Positions 44,710-54,369 of a stretch of 64,000 nt of DNA are shown here, piece after piece; positions within the stretch are counted from its first letter, which is position 1, and each line of letters begins with the position of its first letter. The DNA is from Sneathiella aquimaris (GTDB lineage Bacteria > Pseudomonadota > Alphaproteobacteria > Sneathiellales > Sneathiellaceae). The translations under genes were made by a program, and so were the position numbers. The stretch lies in the NCBI RefSeq assembly GCF_026409565.1, contig NZ_CP112881.1, positions 3,169,501-3,233,500 of the forward strand. The letters run 5' to 3'. The notes under the pieces were generated by a model. That model saw only the letters and a list, made by a program, of their open reading frames with translations. It was not told the DNA's origin and did not search any database.

Positions 44710-45585
44710 TTAAAGAAGCCGACCAGCGACGGCATCGAGTTTGTCAATCATAGCCGCATCACGGGCTTCCGGAGGGGTAATCAGCGCATATTCGAGTGCC
44801 ATATGGCAACCTGCGTGGCAGGAACCGGTATGCGCGCCCAAGGGTGCTGCAACCTCTGACACAAGCGACCGAGCATTGTCCGCATTTTCCCCTAACACCT
44901 TTATTACCGCCGAAACATCGACATCGTCGTGATCCGGATGCCAGCAATCAAAGTCAGTTACCATCGCAACCGTTGCATAACACATCTCCGCTTCGCGGGC
45001 CAATTTTGCCTCTGGCATATTCGTCATACCGATCACCTGGCATCCCCAGCTTCGGTACAGGTTTGACTCAGCCCGGGTCGAGAATTGCGGCCCCTCCATC
45101 GCAAGATAGGTCCCACCGCGCACCAGTTTGACGCCCGTGTTGCTTGCCGCCACTTCCAGCTGATCTGCCAGCCGCGGACAAACCGGATCCGCCATACTGA
45201 CATGCGCAACAAGACCGGTTCCAAAAAAGCTCTTCTCTCGGGCAAATGTCCGATCGATGAACTGATCAACCAGAACAAACGTTCCCGGTGCAAGATCTCC
45301 ATCCAAGGAACCACAGGCACTTACCGATATTATCTCGGTAACCCCGGCCCGCTTCATCGCATCAATATTGGCGCGATAGTTGATTTCTGATGGCGAAATC
45401 TTGTGTCCGCGACCATGACGCGGAAGGAAAACCATATCCACATTTCCAAGACGGCCAAACAACAATTGATCAGATGGCGTACCGAACGAGGACGCTACCG
45501 TTTCCCAGCGCTTGTCTTCCAACGCATCCAACTCATAAACACCACTTCCACCAATAACGCCGATGACAGGCCTTTTTTCCGACAT
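44710..45585 (-). CDS. mtnP: S-methyl-5'-thioadenosine phosphorylase
   Basis: A 291-residue phosphorylase releasing adenine and methylthioribose 1-phosphate. [16 protein letters not shown] opens it, then [65 protein letters not shown] and the DCWH segment. Length is normal. It is downstream of petABC but a terminator lies between, and it precedes apt. Confidence 0.96.
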   Translation of the reverse strand: MSEKRPVIGVIGGSGVYELDALEDKRWETVASSFGTPSDQLLFGRLGNVDMVFLPRHGRGHKISPSEINYRANIDAMKRAGVTEIISVSACGSLDGDLAPGTFVLVDQFIDRTFAREKSFFGTGLVAHVSMADPVCPRLADQLEVAASNTGVKLVRGGTYLAMEGPQFSTRAESNLYRSWGCQVIGMTNMPEAKLAREAEMCYATVAMVTDFDCWHPDHDDVDVSAVIKVLGENADNARSLVSEVAAPLGAHTGSCHAGCHMALEYALITPPEARDAAMIDKLDAVAGRLL

Positions 45586-45662
45586 ACCGTATTCTCCTTT
45601 GGGTCGATCCTATCCTCTAACGCCAAACAGGTCAGCATCAAAGAAACGATAAAACACAAAAA

Positions 45663-45687
45663 AAGGGCGCCTTATTCAGGCGCCCTT
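45663..45687 (-). terminator. terminator of petABC
   Basis: Stem AAGGGCGCC/GGCGCCCTT (9 bp) with loop TTATTCA. The A-run at 45658-45664 gives the minus-strand U-tract, 22 bases beyond the petC stop and upstream of mtnP. Confidence 0.9.
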
Positions 45688-45708
45688 CTTAGATTTTCCT
45701 TGTCTAAC

Positions 45709-46476
45709 TCAGTGAAGGTCAGACCAGACTTTACGTTTAACCGCGTAGAACAAGCCGCTCAGAAGCAGCAGGAACAAAATCACTTTCAGTCCCATATTCT
45801 TGCGCTCTTCCAATTTTGGCTCGGCAGCCCATGCGAGAAAAACAGTGACATCTTTTGACATCTGCTCAACGGTGGCTGGCGTACCATCTGAATATTCAAC
45901 AGCATCTTCAGAGATTGGTGACGGCATCGCAATTTGATGATTTGGGAAATAAGCATTGTAATGCATTCCTTCCATCATCTCCATGTCTGCAGGCGCATCT
46001 TCATACCCAGTCAGCAGTGAATACAAATAATTCTCAAAACCAACGCGGGATTTAACGATCAAAGACAAATCAGGAGGATAGGCGCCACCATTTGATGCCC
46101 GTGCCGCTTTTTCGTTGGCAAAGGGTGATGGAAACTTATCGAAAGGCTTACCGGCCCGCTCGAACATATCCCCGTCATCATTTGGGCCATCTTCATAAGT
46201 CGCTTCCGCTGCCAGTGCTTTAATTTCATCTTCATTAAAGCCCAAATCTGCCAGGCTGCGAAAAGCCACCTGTTTCAGACTATGACAGCCCGCACAAACT
46301 TCACGATAGACCTGGAGGCCGCGTTGTGCCGCCGCCCGATCATACGTTCCGAACATACCAGTATGCTGCCAGTTAATGGACTTATACTCGATACTCGCAC
46401 CCGCCGCTTGCACACCGGTGAACGCGACTACTGATAGAAGAGCAGCAGCACTCAAAGACTTGATCAACTTAAGCAT
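45709..46476 (-). CDS. petC: cytochrome c1
   Basis: A 255-residue haem-binding subunit of the bc1 complex. An N-terminal export signal ([22 protein letters not shown]) is followed by the haem motif CAGCH in [15 protein letters not shown]. The axial Met lies in a segment near [21 protein letters not shown], and a C-terminal membrane helix ([18 protein letters not shown]) anchors it. Start at 46476 has a strong GAGGAGG; it overlaps petB by 8 bases. A longer open frame upstream of it is not coding. Confidence 0.96.
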   Translation of the reverse strand: MLKLIKSLSAAALLSVVAFTGVQAAGASIEYKSINWQHTGMFGTYDRAAAQRGLQVYREVCAGCHSLKQVAFRSLADLGFNEDEIKALAAEATYEDGPNDDGDMFERAGKPFDKFPSPFANEKAARASNGGAYPPDLSLIVKSRVGFENYLYSLLTGYEDAPADMEMMEGMHYNAYFPNHQIAMPSPISEDAVEYSDGTPATVEQMSKDVTVFLAWAAEPKLEERKNMGLKVILFLLLLSGLFYAVKRKVWSDLH

Positions 46477-47707
46477 TGCTTGCCTCCTCAGCAGAAGGTT
46501 TCTTGGCCAAGACTGCCTCTGAAATACTTGCGGGCAGTGGTTTGGGTTTCTCGAACCATCCGACAAGCGGTAGCAAGATCAGGATATGAACGAAATAGTA
46601 GGCTGTCGCCAAACGACCGATCAGGATGTATGGCTCTTCGGCTGGCTTACCACCGACATAAGTCAGAACAATGCAGTCGAGAACAAAAATCCAGAAAAGC
46701 TGTTTGTAAATCGGACGGAAACGCGCAGAGCGAATACGACTACGATCAAGCCAAGGCAGAGCAAACAGAACGGCAATCGCACCGAACATCAGCAACACAC
46801 CGCCAAGCTTGTCAGGAACCGCCCGCAGAATTGCGTAGAAAGGCAGGAAATACCATTCAGGCACAATATGCGCAGGTGTTACCAACGGGTTGGCCGGGAT
46901 GTAATTATCCGGATGTCCCAGGTAGTTTGGTGCATAAAACAGGAAGGCCGAGAAGAAGATCAGGAAGATCGCCAGACCGAACAGATCCTTGACTGTGTAG
47001 TAAGGATGGAACGGAATGCTGTCTTGCTTGTCTTTGATCTCGATACCTGTCGGGTTGTTTGAACCATTATGGTGCAATGCCCAGATATGCAGAATAACAA
47101 TACCAACGATCACAAATGGAAGCAGGTAATGCAGGCTGAAGAAGCGGTTCAAGGTTGGGTTATCAACTGAGAAACCACCCCAGAGCCAAGTTACAATAGT
47201 TTCACCAACCACTGGAATCGCGCCGAACAGGTTCGTAATAACGGTTGCACCCCAGAAGCTCATCTGTCCCCAAGGAAGCACGTAGCCCATAAAGGCTGTT
47301 GCCATCATCAAGAGGAAGATAACCAGGCCAAGCCACCAAAGTAGCTCGCGCGGGGCTTTGTACGATCCGTAATACAGTCCACGGAAAATATGCAAATACA
47401 CAACAATGAAAAACATGGAAGCGCCGTTGGCATGCATATACCGGAGCAACCAACCATAGTTCACATCCCGCATAATGTGTTCCACGCTATCAAAAGCAAG
47501 GTCAACATGGGCGGTATAATGCATGGACAGAACAACACCAGTGACAATCTGGACGACCAGCATGAAGCCCGCAAGGGATCCGAAGGTCCACCAGTAGCTT
47601 AAGTTCTTAGGTGTTGGATATTCATACAGAGCGTGATGCATCATGCCGGTGATCGGCAGACGATCTTCTACCCATCTAACGACAGGGTTTTTTGGTTCAA
47701 ATGACAT
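46469..47707 (-). CDS. petB: cytochrome b subunit of bc1 complex
   Basis: A 412-residue, eight-helix membrane protein carrying both b-type haems and the Qo/Qi sites. [17 protein letters not shown] opens the core. Haem-ligand histidines are in [22 protein letters not shown] and [20 protein letters not shown]. The PEWY motif is in [12 protein letters not shown]. Length is slightly above typical due to an N-terminal extension. It overlaps petC and is 12 bases from petA. Confidence 0.97.
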   Translation of the reverse strand: MSFEPKNPVVRWVEDRLPITGMMHHALYEYPTPKNLSYWWTFGSLAGFMLVVQIVTGVVLSMHYTAHVDLAFDSVEHIMRDVNYGWLLRYMHANGASMFFIVVYLHIFRGLYYGSYKAPRELLWWLGLVIFLLMMATAFMGYVLPWGQMSFWGATVITNLFGAIPVVGETIVTWLWGGFSVDNPTLNRFFSLHYLLPFVIVGIVILHIWALHHNGSNNPTGIEIKDKQDSIPFHPYYTVKDLFGLAIFLIFFSAFLFYAPNYLGHPDNYIPANPLVTPAHIVPEWYFLPFYAILRAVPDKLGGVLLMFGAIAVLFALPWLDRSRIRSARFRPIYKQLFWIFVLDCIVLTYVGGKPAEEPYILIGRLATAYYFVHILILLPLVGWFEKPKPLPASISEAVLAKKPSAEEASNA

Positions 47708-47719
47708 ATCGTACCCCCT

Positions 47720-48247
47720 CTAGCCGATCTTCACGGTGTTATCGTCAAGGAATTCGTATGGTGGCACTGCCAGGTTGGCAGGTGCAGGACCTTTACGAAT
47801 ACGGCCGGATGTATCGTAATGAGAGCCATGGCATGGACAGAACCAGCCATCGAAATCGCCTGATTCTTTAAGCGGCACACACCCAAGATGTGTACACACG
47901 CCGATCATAATCAGCCATTCGGGCTTTACAATACGATCAGAATCAGCTTGCGGATCTGGTAGGGACGCTACATCAACGCTTTCAGCAGCTGAAATTTCAT
48001 CTGCAGTACGATGACGAATGAACACAGGCTTACCTTGCCATACGGCGGTAATCTCGGCTCCTTCTTCAATAGCACCTAAGTCCACTTCCGTGGAGGAAAG
48101 GGCCAAAACATCTGCGGATGGGTTCATCTGATCCACGAATGGCCAGATTGCTAATGCTGTCCCCACGGCACCAACGCCACCAGCAGCAATATATAGAAAG
48201 TCGCGACGCTTTACGCCGTCTTCTTCTACAGGGGTGGTAGTAGTCAT
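47720..48247 (-). CDS. petA: ubiquinol-cytochrome c reductase iron-sulfur subunit (Rieske)
   Basis: A 175-residue Rieske protein. A Tat-type membrane anchor ([19 protein letters not shown]) leads, and the [2Fe-2S] ligands are in CTHLGCVP and CPCHGSHYD. It takes the first electron from ubiquinol. The ATG at 48247 is chosen over an upstream TTG in frame (48268). First gene of petABC, whose promoter is in the 147 bases shared with divergent trmL. Confidence 0.97.
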   Translation of the reverse strand: MTTTTPVEEDGVKRRDFLYIAAGGVGAVGTALAIWPFVDQMNPSADVLALSSTEVDLGAIEEGAEITAVWQGKPVFIRHRTADEISAAESVDVASLPDPQADSDRIVKPEWLIMIGVCTHLGCVPLKESGDFDGWFCPCHGSHYDTSGRIRKGPAPANLAVPPYEFLDDNTVKIG

Positions 48248-48394
48248 TAAACTTCCCCGGGTTTCCAAAATAAATCTCTAGCGAACGCTTTTTGTCACCA
48301 TAATTGCCCAATGTCCAGCCCCAACGCAAAGAATGTGGCAATAAGTAGCAGAATTGCTTTGTAATTGTGGCACGAAAGCCATTAAAACACGGTT

Positions 48395-48853
48395 ATGGAG
48401 CTCGCACTATACCAACCGGACATTGCGCCAAATGTAGGCACACTCATGAGAATGGGAGCCTGCCTTGGCCTGAAAGTCAATATTATTGAACCTTGTGGTT
48501 TCCCTTTTGGCGCTAAAGACATGAGGCGCGCCGCCATGGATTATGCGCAGTTTTCGGATGTTGAACGTCATTCTTCTTTTGAAAGATTCTGTGAAAACCG
48601 TCGCGATAGCCGCCTCGTCTTGCTGACAACCAAGTCTGCGGAACCTTATACAGACTTCACTTTTCACGCCTCCGACATCCTTTTATTGGGACAGGAGAGC
48701 AAAGGCGTTCCTGAGGAAGTCCATAATCGGGTACAGGCGCGGATCACAATCCCCATGCAACAGGGCATGCGATCTGTCAATGTGGCGATTGCCGCCGCCA
48801 TGGTAACCAGCGAAGCACTGAGGCAGACCGGTGGCTTTCCAACCAGTGACTGA
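48395..48853 (+). CDS. trmL: tRNA (cytidine(34)-2'-O)-methyltransferase
   Basis: A 152-residue SPOUT methyltransferase that methylates the wobble ribose of tRNA-Leu. The chain starts LALYQPDIAPNVGTLMRMGA, and the knotted SAM-binding region shows DILLLGQESKGVPEE and PMQQGMRSVNVAIAAAMV. Length is normal. 16 bases before hemF, divergent from petA. Confidence 0.94.
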   Translation: MELALYQPDIAPNVGTLMRMGACLGLKVNIIEPCGFPFGAKDMRRAAMDYAQFSDVERHSSFERFCENRRDSRLVLLTTKSAEPYTDFTFHASDILLLGQESKGVPEEVHNRVQARITIPMQQGMRSVNVAIAAAMVTSEALRQTGGFPTSD

Positions 48854-48868
48854 AAACGAGGCTTTTTT

Positions 48869-49711
48869 ATGACTATCGAGATTCAAAAGCAGACAGCCGA
48901 AAACTGGTTTCGCACGCTGAGAGACCAGATTCGAGACAGTTTTGTCGCGCTGGAAAACGAACTGACAGGCAGGAACAGCGACCAGGCCCCAGGCACGTTT
49001 ACAGTAACAAAATGGAATCGCCCTGAAGGCGGCGGCGGGGAAATGTCTGTTATGAAAGGCAGGGTTTTCGAAAAGGTCGGCGTTAACATTTCTACGGTCC
49101 ACGGACAGTTCTCAGAAGAATTTCGTAAAAATATTCCTGGCACAGAAGGATCCTCTGAATTCTGGGCAAGCGGAATTTCTCTTGTTGCCCACATGAGATC
49201 ACCTTTGGTACCGGCGGTACATATGAACACCCGCCATATTGTGACAGGCAGGTCTTGGTTTGGCGGCGGTGCAGACCTGACCCCCATGTATCCGGATGAT
49301 GCGGACACGGCGCTGTTTCATGCAGCCTTTAAAGAAGCATGCGATAAACATGACCCGGACTATTACCCGCGCTTCAAAAAATGGTGCGATGAATATTTCT
49401 TTTTGCCCCACCGCAATGAACCGCGAGGCGTAGGGGGTATTTTTTATGACAAACTGGAAGGAAACTGGGACGACAACTTTTCTTTTACCCAAGATGTTGG
49501 TCGTGCTTTTCGTGATGTATACCCGCAGATTGTCAAAAAACACATGAACAAAGACTGGACGCCGGAACAGCGCGAGCATCAATTGATAAAGCGAGGCCGG
49601 TATGTTGAATTTAACCTGCTCCATGACCGAGGAACGACATTTGGATTGAAAACGGGCGGAAATACCGAGGCTATTTTGATGTCAATGCCGCCCGAAGTGA
49701 AGTGGCCATAG
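48869..49711 (+). CDS. hemF: oxygen-dependent coproporphyrinogen-III oxidase
   Basis: A 280-residue aerobic haem-synthesis enzyme that decarboxylates two propionates of coproporphyrinogen III. Signature segments are [21 protein letters not shown] and [18 protein letters not shown], then [13 protein letters not shown] and [20 protein letters not shown]. The family length is 270-310. Its haem product is needed by the neighbouring petABC cytochromes. No strong ribosome site; a T-run precedes the start. Confidence 0.96.
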   Translation: MTIEIQKQTAENWFRTLRDQIRDSFVALENELTGRNSDQAPGTFTVTKWNRPEGGGGEMSVMKGRVFEKVGVNISTVHGQFSEEFRKNIPGTEGSSEFWASGISLVAHMRSPLVPAVHMNTRHIVTGRSWFGGGADLTPMYPDDADTALFHAAFKEACDKHDPDYYPRFKKWCDEYFFLPHRNEPRGVGGIFYDKLEGNWDDNFSFTQDVGRAFRDVYPQIVKKHMNKDWTPEQREHQLIKRGRYVEFNLLHDRGTTFGLKTGGNTEAILMSMPPEVKWP

Positions 49712-49840
49712 AACCAAAACCACGCCGCCAATACACGAAAAAATGATGCCGTGTGATCAATTGCACAGGGCAAAAGCTTGGAAAATCAGACAACTCGCCC
49801 TACGTTCCTATTGACGCATTTATATGACGTCACGGGATCA

Positions 49841-50023
49841 AAAGAAAACCTTGGTTTTGTCATCTCTCCCTCCTTCAGGTGCCTAACGACGCCACCTGAA
49901 GTCTGATTGCAAAGCCAACGAACGCTAGAGACCCTGTAGCGAGGTCGGCGCAAAAGGCAGAATTGCACCGATTGTTAAAACTTCCCTCGAAAAAGGCCCC
50001 GACTTAGCCATCGGGGTCTTTTT
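49841..50023 (+). ncRNA. candidate small RNA between hemF and upp (5' end uncertain)
   Basis: The 694 bases between hemF and upp hold no large gene, but a well-formed terminator at 49995-50023 lies 280 bases after hemF. Upstream are a C/U-rich single strand TCTCTCCCTCC (49863-49873), a hairpin CTTCAGGTG/CACCTGAAG (49873-49901) and a second C-rich patch CTTCCCTC (49981). A -35-like TTGACG is at 49811, but no good -10 is visible. The element resembles the CUCCC-bearing RNAs near 6 kb in style only. The start is a guess. Confidence 0.4.
49995..50023 (+). terminator. terminator of candidate small RNA (or hemF read-through)
   Basis: Stem GGCCCCGA/TCGGGGTC (8 bp, one G-T pair), loop CTTAGCCA, and a five-T run on the plus strand. 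A-runs on the other side make it potentially bidirectional. Confidence 0.75.
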
Positions 50024-50200
50024 ACATTTTACAAAAATATAACGAAGCGGGATGTTTTTTTCGCAGTTTTCAGCGGTTCCTGTATACACAAGCCAACGAA
50101 ATGAAATGCTGTGTGACAACGCGCACATTAGAATAGCTTTAATCTGGAATGAATTTTTCGTAAGATCTCTTCATCAGCCGCTTTGGTGCAGGAGATTATT

Positions 50201-50326
50201 ATGGTTCGTTTCAGATACAGTTTATTGACAGTTTTCGTCGACCTTTACGAAACACTTTCTCACTTTTCTCTGAAAAGCGAGATGACCATGAGAAACTGCC
50301 AACCAGGAAATTGCCCCGGGAAGTAA
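50201..50326 (+). CDS. possible 41-aa small protein
   Basis: An ATG at 50201 with AGGAG (50190-50194) about six bases upstream opens 41 codons ending at TAA 50324-50326. The product has a hydrophobic N-terminal half (VRFRYSLLTVFVDLYETL), then a Cys-containing tail (RNCQPGNCPGK). I recognise no family. The ribosome site is better than for many real genes here, and the frame lies in otherwise empty sequence before the upp terminator. It could also be part of an untranslated RNA. Confidence 0.3.
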   Translation: MVRFRYSLLTVFVDLYETLSHFSLKSEMTMRNCQPGNCPGK

Positions 50327-50354
50327 CTCCCTCATTATTTCCCGATGCAAAAAA

Positions 50355-50376
50355 GGCCTTGTTCTTGAACAAGGCC
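50355..50376 (-). terminator. terminator of upp
   Basis: A near-perfect inverted repeat GGCCTTGTTC/GAACAAGGCC flanked by an A-run (50349-50354) and TTTT (50377-50380). The A-run gives the minus-strand U-tract, about 30 bases after the upp stop. It can work in both directions. Confidence 0.88.
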
Positions 50377-50405
50377 TTTTGTCATTTCGAGAGATCTCGA
50401 ATAAG

Positions 50406-51056
50406 TTAAAGGGTCCCGTATAAACGGTCCCCAGCATCCCCCAGCCCCGGCACAATATAAGCATGATCGTTCAGCATATCGTCCAGTCCTGCTACATATA
50501 CTTTAACCTTGGGATGCTTATCGAGCATAACCTGCACGCCTTCCGGAGCTGCAACAAGCGCCATAAAGCTGATCTGTTCAGGCTGAACACCATGATCAAG
50601 CAAAACATCCACACCGGCAGCAGCCGAATATCCAGTGGCCAGCATTGGATCAACAAGAATAAACAGTCGATCTCCAGCAGACGGTAGTTTGCGTAAATAT
50701 TCAACGGGGCGTTTCGTTTCAGGATCCCGATACATGCCGATATGTCCAACACGCGCTGAGGGCATCAATTCCATCAAACCATCAGCCATCCCCAATCCTG
50801 CGCGTAGAATTGGCACAATCGCCGCTTTTTTCCCTTCAAGAACAGGAGCCTGCATCTCACAGATTGGCGTGTTAATTTCTTCAGTAGTCATGGGTAACTG
50901 ACGGGTGATTTCATAGCCCATCAACAAGGCGATCTCTTTTAGGAGCTGCCGGAAAGTCTTTGTTGATGTTTCTTTCATCCGCATGTGACTGAGTTTGTGT
51001 ACAATCAATGGATGGTCGAGAATATGGAGATTTGGAAAACGTGGATCGATGGCCAT
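50406..51056 (-). CDS. upp: uracil phosphoribosyltransferase
   Basis: A 216-residue salvage enzyme forming UMP from uracil and PRPP. The PRPP motif is [17 protein letters not shown] (E. coli has GGS at the GYS place), with [27 protein letters not shown] and the C-terminal [13 protein letters not shown], where the uracil-binding region lies. Length is normal. It is about 2.3 kb from the nucleoside operon, which releases uracil. Confidence 0.96.
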   Translation of the reverse strand: MAIDPRFPNLHILDHPLIVHKLSHMRMKETSTKTFRQLLKEIALLMGYEITRQLPMTTEEINTPICEMQAPVLEGKKAAIVPILRAGLGMADGLMELMPSARVGHIGMYRDPETKRPVEYLRKLPSAGDRLFILVDPMLATGYSAAAGVDVLLDHGVQPEQISFMALVAAPEGVQVMLDKHPKVKVYVAGLDDMLNDHAYIVPGLGDAGDRLYGTL

Positions 51057-51209
51057 AGGTTCAATTTACCTGTCAGTTTGAATTTGCAGGAGAATACCGC
51101 GTCTTCATTATCGGCGGCAAGATGTCTTTGGCCCGTTTCAAATTTTTCTGGTCTGGACTACCGGGTAAGTTTATCGTTGTAAAAACAACAATAACCAAAA
51201 GGAGAAAAC

Positions 51210-52313
51210 ATGCAGCTTCTGGATTTGACGGGGACACCGTATGAAAGAGGGCTTCTTCATGGCTCCAAAATGGCCCCAAATATCAAGGCAAATGTTCAAA
51301 CCTATTTAAATCGCTTCTTGATGGGAGGAGCACCCCGCGACGTTATTTTTGACGAAGCGAAAGCGTGGACACTTCGTTTTGAGAATCACGACGCCGGATA
51401 TTTTGAGGAAATGAAAGGGATTGCAGACGGGTCCGGAATTTCACTTGCAGAAATCGGATTGCTTAATGCCCGCTACGAGCTTTCCTATACGCTGTACACC
51501 AACGAAGCGGCTGCGGCAAACGATCAGCCCTTAAGCCACGAACCGGAAGGATGCACCGCTTTTGGTATTCAGCCTGAATATACCAGCTCCGGTGCGACAA
51601 TCATGGGGCAGAATTGGGATTGGCTGGAAGGGCTGCTTGGCAATATGTGCCTTTTACGAGTTAGATCCGACGATCATCCGGCCTATCTGGTCCTAACGCA
51701 AGCCGGTATCGTCAGCGGCATGATTGGATTGAACGAACATGGGATTGGTCTGTGTGTAAACGGACTTTCCTCTAAACGCGATGGAACCCACCTGCACCAC
51801 CGACCCTTTCACATACGGGTGCAGGACATCATGCGATCCACCACCATGAACGAAGCCATGAAGATCATCCTGTCGTCAGACAGGGTTTGCTCAACCAACT
51901 GGATGTTAGGCTGTAAAGGCGGGGAAGTTCTGGACATTGAAACCTCTCCTGATGTAGCCCATGCGCTTTACCCAAAGGACGGGTTAATCACTCATGGGAA
52001 CCACTTCATCAATCAAACCGGCATCGAAACTGAATTTGAACGAATTGCGCCGTGCAGCTTGTACCGAACCCCAAGGCTGGAACGTCTAATCCGCCAAAAC
52101 CAGCAAAAATGGGATATGGAGCATTTAAAAGCGACGCTTAAAGACGGGTTTGGCGCCCCAAAAGCGATTTGTCGATATCCCAACCCCGACGATCCAGAAA
52201 ACGCCAGAACAGTCACTGTTGCGTCCGTTGTGATGGATCTGGACAACCTGACCATGGACATTTCAGACGGACCACCGGACGCATCGCCTTACAAACGGTA
52301 TCGTTTGTCGTAA
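51210..52313 (+). CDS. C45-family peptidase/acyl-CoA:6-aminopenicillanic acid acyltransferase-like
   Basis: A 367-residue Ntn-fold hydrolase of the AAT/C45 type. The nucleophile cysteine is in PEGCTAFGIQPE near residue 115, followed by the family's MGQNWDWLEG. The HGIGLCVNGLSS and HGNHFINQTG strands follow. Self-cleavage before the Cys creates the active N-terminal nucleophile in known members. Bacterial relatives hydrolyse amide or acyl-amino bonds; the substrate is unknown. AAAAGGAG is about six bases upstream. Monocistronic. Confidence 0.85.
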   Translation: MQLLDLTGTPYERGLLHGSKMAPNIKANVQTYLNRFLMGGAPRDVIFDEAKAWTLRFENHDAGYFEEMKGIADGSGISLAEIGLLNARYELSYTLYTNEAAAANDQPLSHEPEGCTAFGIQPEYTSSGATIMGQNWDWLEGLLGNMCLLRVRSDDHPAYLVLTQAGIVSGMIGLNEHGIGLCVNGLSSKRDGTHLHHRPFHIRVQDIMRSTTMNEAMKIILSSDRVCSTNWMLGCKGGEVLDIETSPDVAHALYPKDGLITHGNHFINQTGIETEFERIAPCSLYRTPRLERLIRQNQQKWDMEHLKATLKDGFGAPKAICRYPNPDDPENARTVTVASVVMDLDNLTMDISDGPPDASPYKRYRLS

Positions 52314-52328
52314 GGCGGGATAAGCTTG

Positions 52329-52880
52329 CTATTTTCCTGAAAGCCGCTTCGCCAGCACGGTCCCCAGTGTTTCTGCCAGAACATTGGTGTTGTTTTCCAG
52401 TGTCTCGATGATGCAGGACCTGTCGCAGTCTGGCGATGCTTCCAATATGCCGGGGAGTGGCAGATCAAAACGGGCGAGGACATCCTGACTTTCCACATCA
52501 ATCATCCGGCCCTTTATTTCAATATCCACCCGAGTGCCTTCAGATAATAATATGGTATTGGCAAAAACCCTGACCACAGCGACATACTGGTACAGCCCAT
52601 TCTCTCTCAATCGTATCTGAGACAGTAGATCCGCATCACTTGACGTCAGAGAGTAATCGCCCCCCTCCTTCGCCTGTATGCCCGCCTTCTCCATATGGGC
52701 TGAAATTTTATTCACAACATTGGCATACAGTTTTGACGCAATCGTGCTTTCATCCAGACCTTTCCCGGTCAAAATAAGAACGGTTCTGTCTTCTGCCATA
52801 GCCACGGGATCCCAAAAGAGCACCATCCCGCAAAAAACGGCAAGCATCAACGCAACACAAATACTTTTAGGACGGCTCAC
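52329..52880 (-). CDS. exported hypothetical protein, 183 aa
   Basis: A signal peptide (SICVALMLAVFCGMVLF, cleavage likely near AMAED) is followed by a compact alpha/beta domain starting RTVLILTGKGLDESTIASKLYANVV and ending in a region with two cysteines (PDCDRSCIIETL) that could form a disulfide. I do not recognise the family. It converges with the C45-family gene 15 bases away and is 48 bases downstream of another small unknown. Confidence 0.7.
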   Translation of the reverse strand: MSRPKSICVALMLAVFCGMVLFWDPVAMAEDRTVLILTGKGLDESTIASKLYANVVNKISAHMEKAGIQAKEGGDYSLTSSDADLLSQIRLRENGLYQYVAVVRVFANTILLSEGTRVDIEIKGRMIDVESQDVLARFDLPLPGILEASPDCDRSCIIETLENNTNVLAETLGTVLAKRLSGK

Positions 52881-52928
52881 CTGATCACACCCTTCTTGAT
52901 TTTTTCCGGACCGATTTTAGATCACTGA

Positions 52929-53135
52929 TTATTTTCGTGCGCTGCGCTTGCGCCGTCTCGGATCATTATTCTGGGCAACCAGTTTTTCGGCCAGTCTGCC
53001 TGCAAGAATTTCAGAGTAGCCTTGCATGCCATGTTTACTCAACATTTTGGAATTCCCGAATCCTTTTTCCCCTGAAAGATGCGCCGCCACTTCCGCATTT
53101 ACATCGATCGTCTTTTTTTCTGAACCTGACATCAT
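52929..53135 (-). CDS. hypothetical small basic protein, 68 aa
   Basis: A 68-residue soluble protein starting with MMSGSEKKTIDVNAEV and ending in a strongly basic tail DPRRRKRSARK. No family is recognised; a nucleic-acid or membrane-surface role is possible from charge only. On the same strand as the exported unknown 48 bases downstream. The start could be the second ATG (53132). Confidence 0.5.
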   Translation of the reverse strand: MMSGSEKKTIDVNAEVAAHLSGEKGFGNSKMLSKHGMQGYSEILAGRLAEKLVAQNNDPRRRKRSARK

Positions 53136-53271
53136 TTACCTGCATTATTTGAGCCTAAAGAACCGTTATACCTATGATTTGACAAATAAACACATTTTTT
53201 GCACCTGTTTTCCTGTCAAATCCCTAGGCCCATCCATTTTTGAGCCCTATACTTTATACGAGTTATGAAGC

Positions 53272-53289
53272 CTTGACCAATTGGTCAAG
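53272..53289. promoter_or_regulatory. perfect 18-bp palindrome upstream of the nucleoside operon
   Basis: CTTGACCAATTGGTCAAG is its own reverse complement over all 18 bases, 73 bases before the BMP gene start. It is preceded by -10-like TATACT/TTATAC elements at 53248-53259. It looks like an operator of a dimeric repressor, and the TTGGTC arms recall GntR-family sites. No regulator gene is adjacent, so the repressor is unknown. Confidence 0.55.
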
Positions 53290-53361
53290 TTTTGTATTAG
53301 ATAGTACTGGGATGTAATCCAAGACTTGAGGATAGACCTCGAACAGGGAGACTATAAACAC

Positions 53362-54348
53362 ATGATGAAAAAATGGAAATTGGCGGCGCTAGCGGCGGCT
53401 GCAGTTGCTGTCACAGGCGTTGCAAAAGCGGATGACTTCAAGCCCGCAATCGTCTTCGATATGGGCGGAAAGTTTGATAAATCTTTCAACGAATCTGCTT
53501 ACAACGGTGCTGAAGAATTCAAAAAAAGCACTGGCATTGACTATATGGAGTTTGAAGTAACTCAAGTCTCACAGCGGGAACAGGCTGTTAAGCGGATGGC
53601 CAAAAAAGGCGCGTCTGTTGTTGTTGCAATGGGTTTTGCACAGGCTGCCGCTGTTGAAAAAGCTGCAAAAGCCTATCCTGATACAAAATTCACGATCGTC
53701 GATATGGTCGTTGATCTGCCAAACGTCCAATCAATTGTCTTTAAAGAACATGAAGGCTCGTTTCTGGTCGGTATGGCTGCTGCAATGACAAGCAAGACCG
53801 GTAAAGTCGGCTTTGTTGGCGGTATGGATATCCCGTTGATCCGTAAATTTGCACTTGGTTATGCTGAAGGTGCCAAATATGCCAATCCAGATGCTGAAGT
53901 CTTTCAGAACATGACCGGCACAACACCAGCGGCCTGGAACGATCCGACGAAAGGCGGCGAACTTGCAAAAAGCCAGTTTGATCGTGGCGCTGACGTGGTT
54001 TATGCAGCAGCTGGCGGTACGGGCATCGGTGTTTATCAGGCTGCCAAAGATGCTGGTAAATTTGCAATCGGCGTTGATAGCAACCAGAACTACCTGCATC
54101 CAGGAACCATGCTGACCTCCATGACCAAACGGGTCGATGTTGCTGTTCGCGAAGCCTTTGAAACAGCAAAAGCCGGCACCTGGAAGCCAGGGATCAAGGT
54201 TCTGGGCCTCAAAGAAGGTGGCGTTGGCTATGCGGTTGACGAGCATAACAAGTCTGTCCTGAGTAAAGACGTTATTACCAAACTTGAACAGGCGCGCGCT
54301 GACATCATTGCGGGTAAAATTCAGGTTAAAGAATACAAACCAAATTAA
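53362..54348 (+). CDS. BMP family (PnrA-like) nucleoside-binding lipoprotein/periplasmic protein
   Basis: A 328-residue solute-binding protein. A signal peptide (KLAALAAAAVAVTGVAKA) precedes the BMP/PnrA domain, which opens IVFDMGGKFDKSFNESAYNG and includes the QREQAVKRMAKKGASVVVAMG and FVGGMDIPLIRKFALGYAEG strands. No lipobox Cys is present, so it is periplasmic rather than lipid-linked. Family members bind purine or pyrimidine nucleosides. AGGGAGA 10-12 bases before ATG 53362 supports this start. It begins the operon that runs to the window end. Confidence 0.93.
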   Translation: MMKKWKLAALAAAAVAVTGVAKADDFKPAIVFDMGGKFDKSFNESAYNGAEEFKKSTGIDYMEFEVTQVSQREQAVKRMAKKGASVVVAMGFAQAAAVEKAAKAYPDTKFTIVDMVVDLPNVQSIVFKEHEGSFLVGMAAAMTSKTGKVGFVGGMDIPLIRKFALGYAEGAKYANPDAEVFQNMTGTTPAAWNDPTKGGELAKSQFDRGADVVYAAAGGTGIGVYQAAKDAGKFAIGVDSNQNYLHPGTMLTSMTKRVDVAVREAFETAKAGTWKPGIKVLGLKEGGVGYAVDEHNKSVLSKDVITKLEQARADIIAGKIQVKEYKPN

Positions 54349-54369
54349 TTGACAGATTGATCTATCAAT

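Noticed and set aside
49900-50023. SRP RNA, 6S RNA or tRNA
   Set aside because: No GNAR-type SRP tetraloop block, no long closing stem as in 6S RNA, and no T-loop or anticodon arm.
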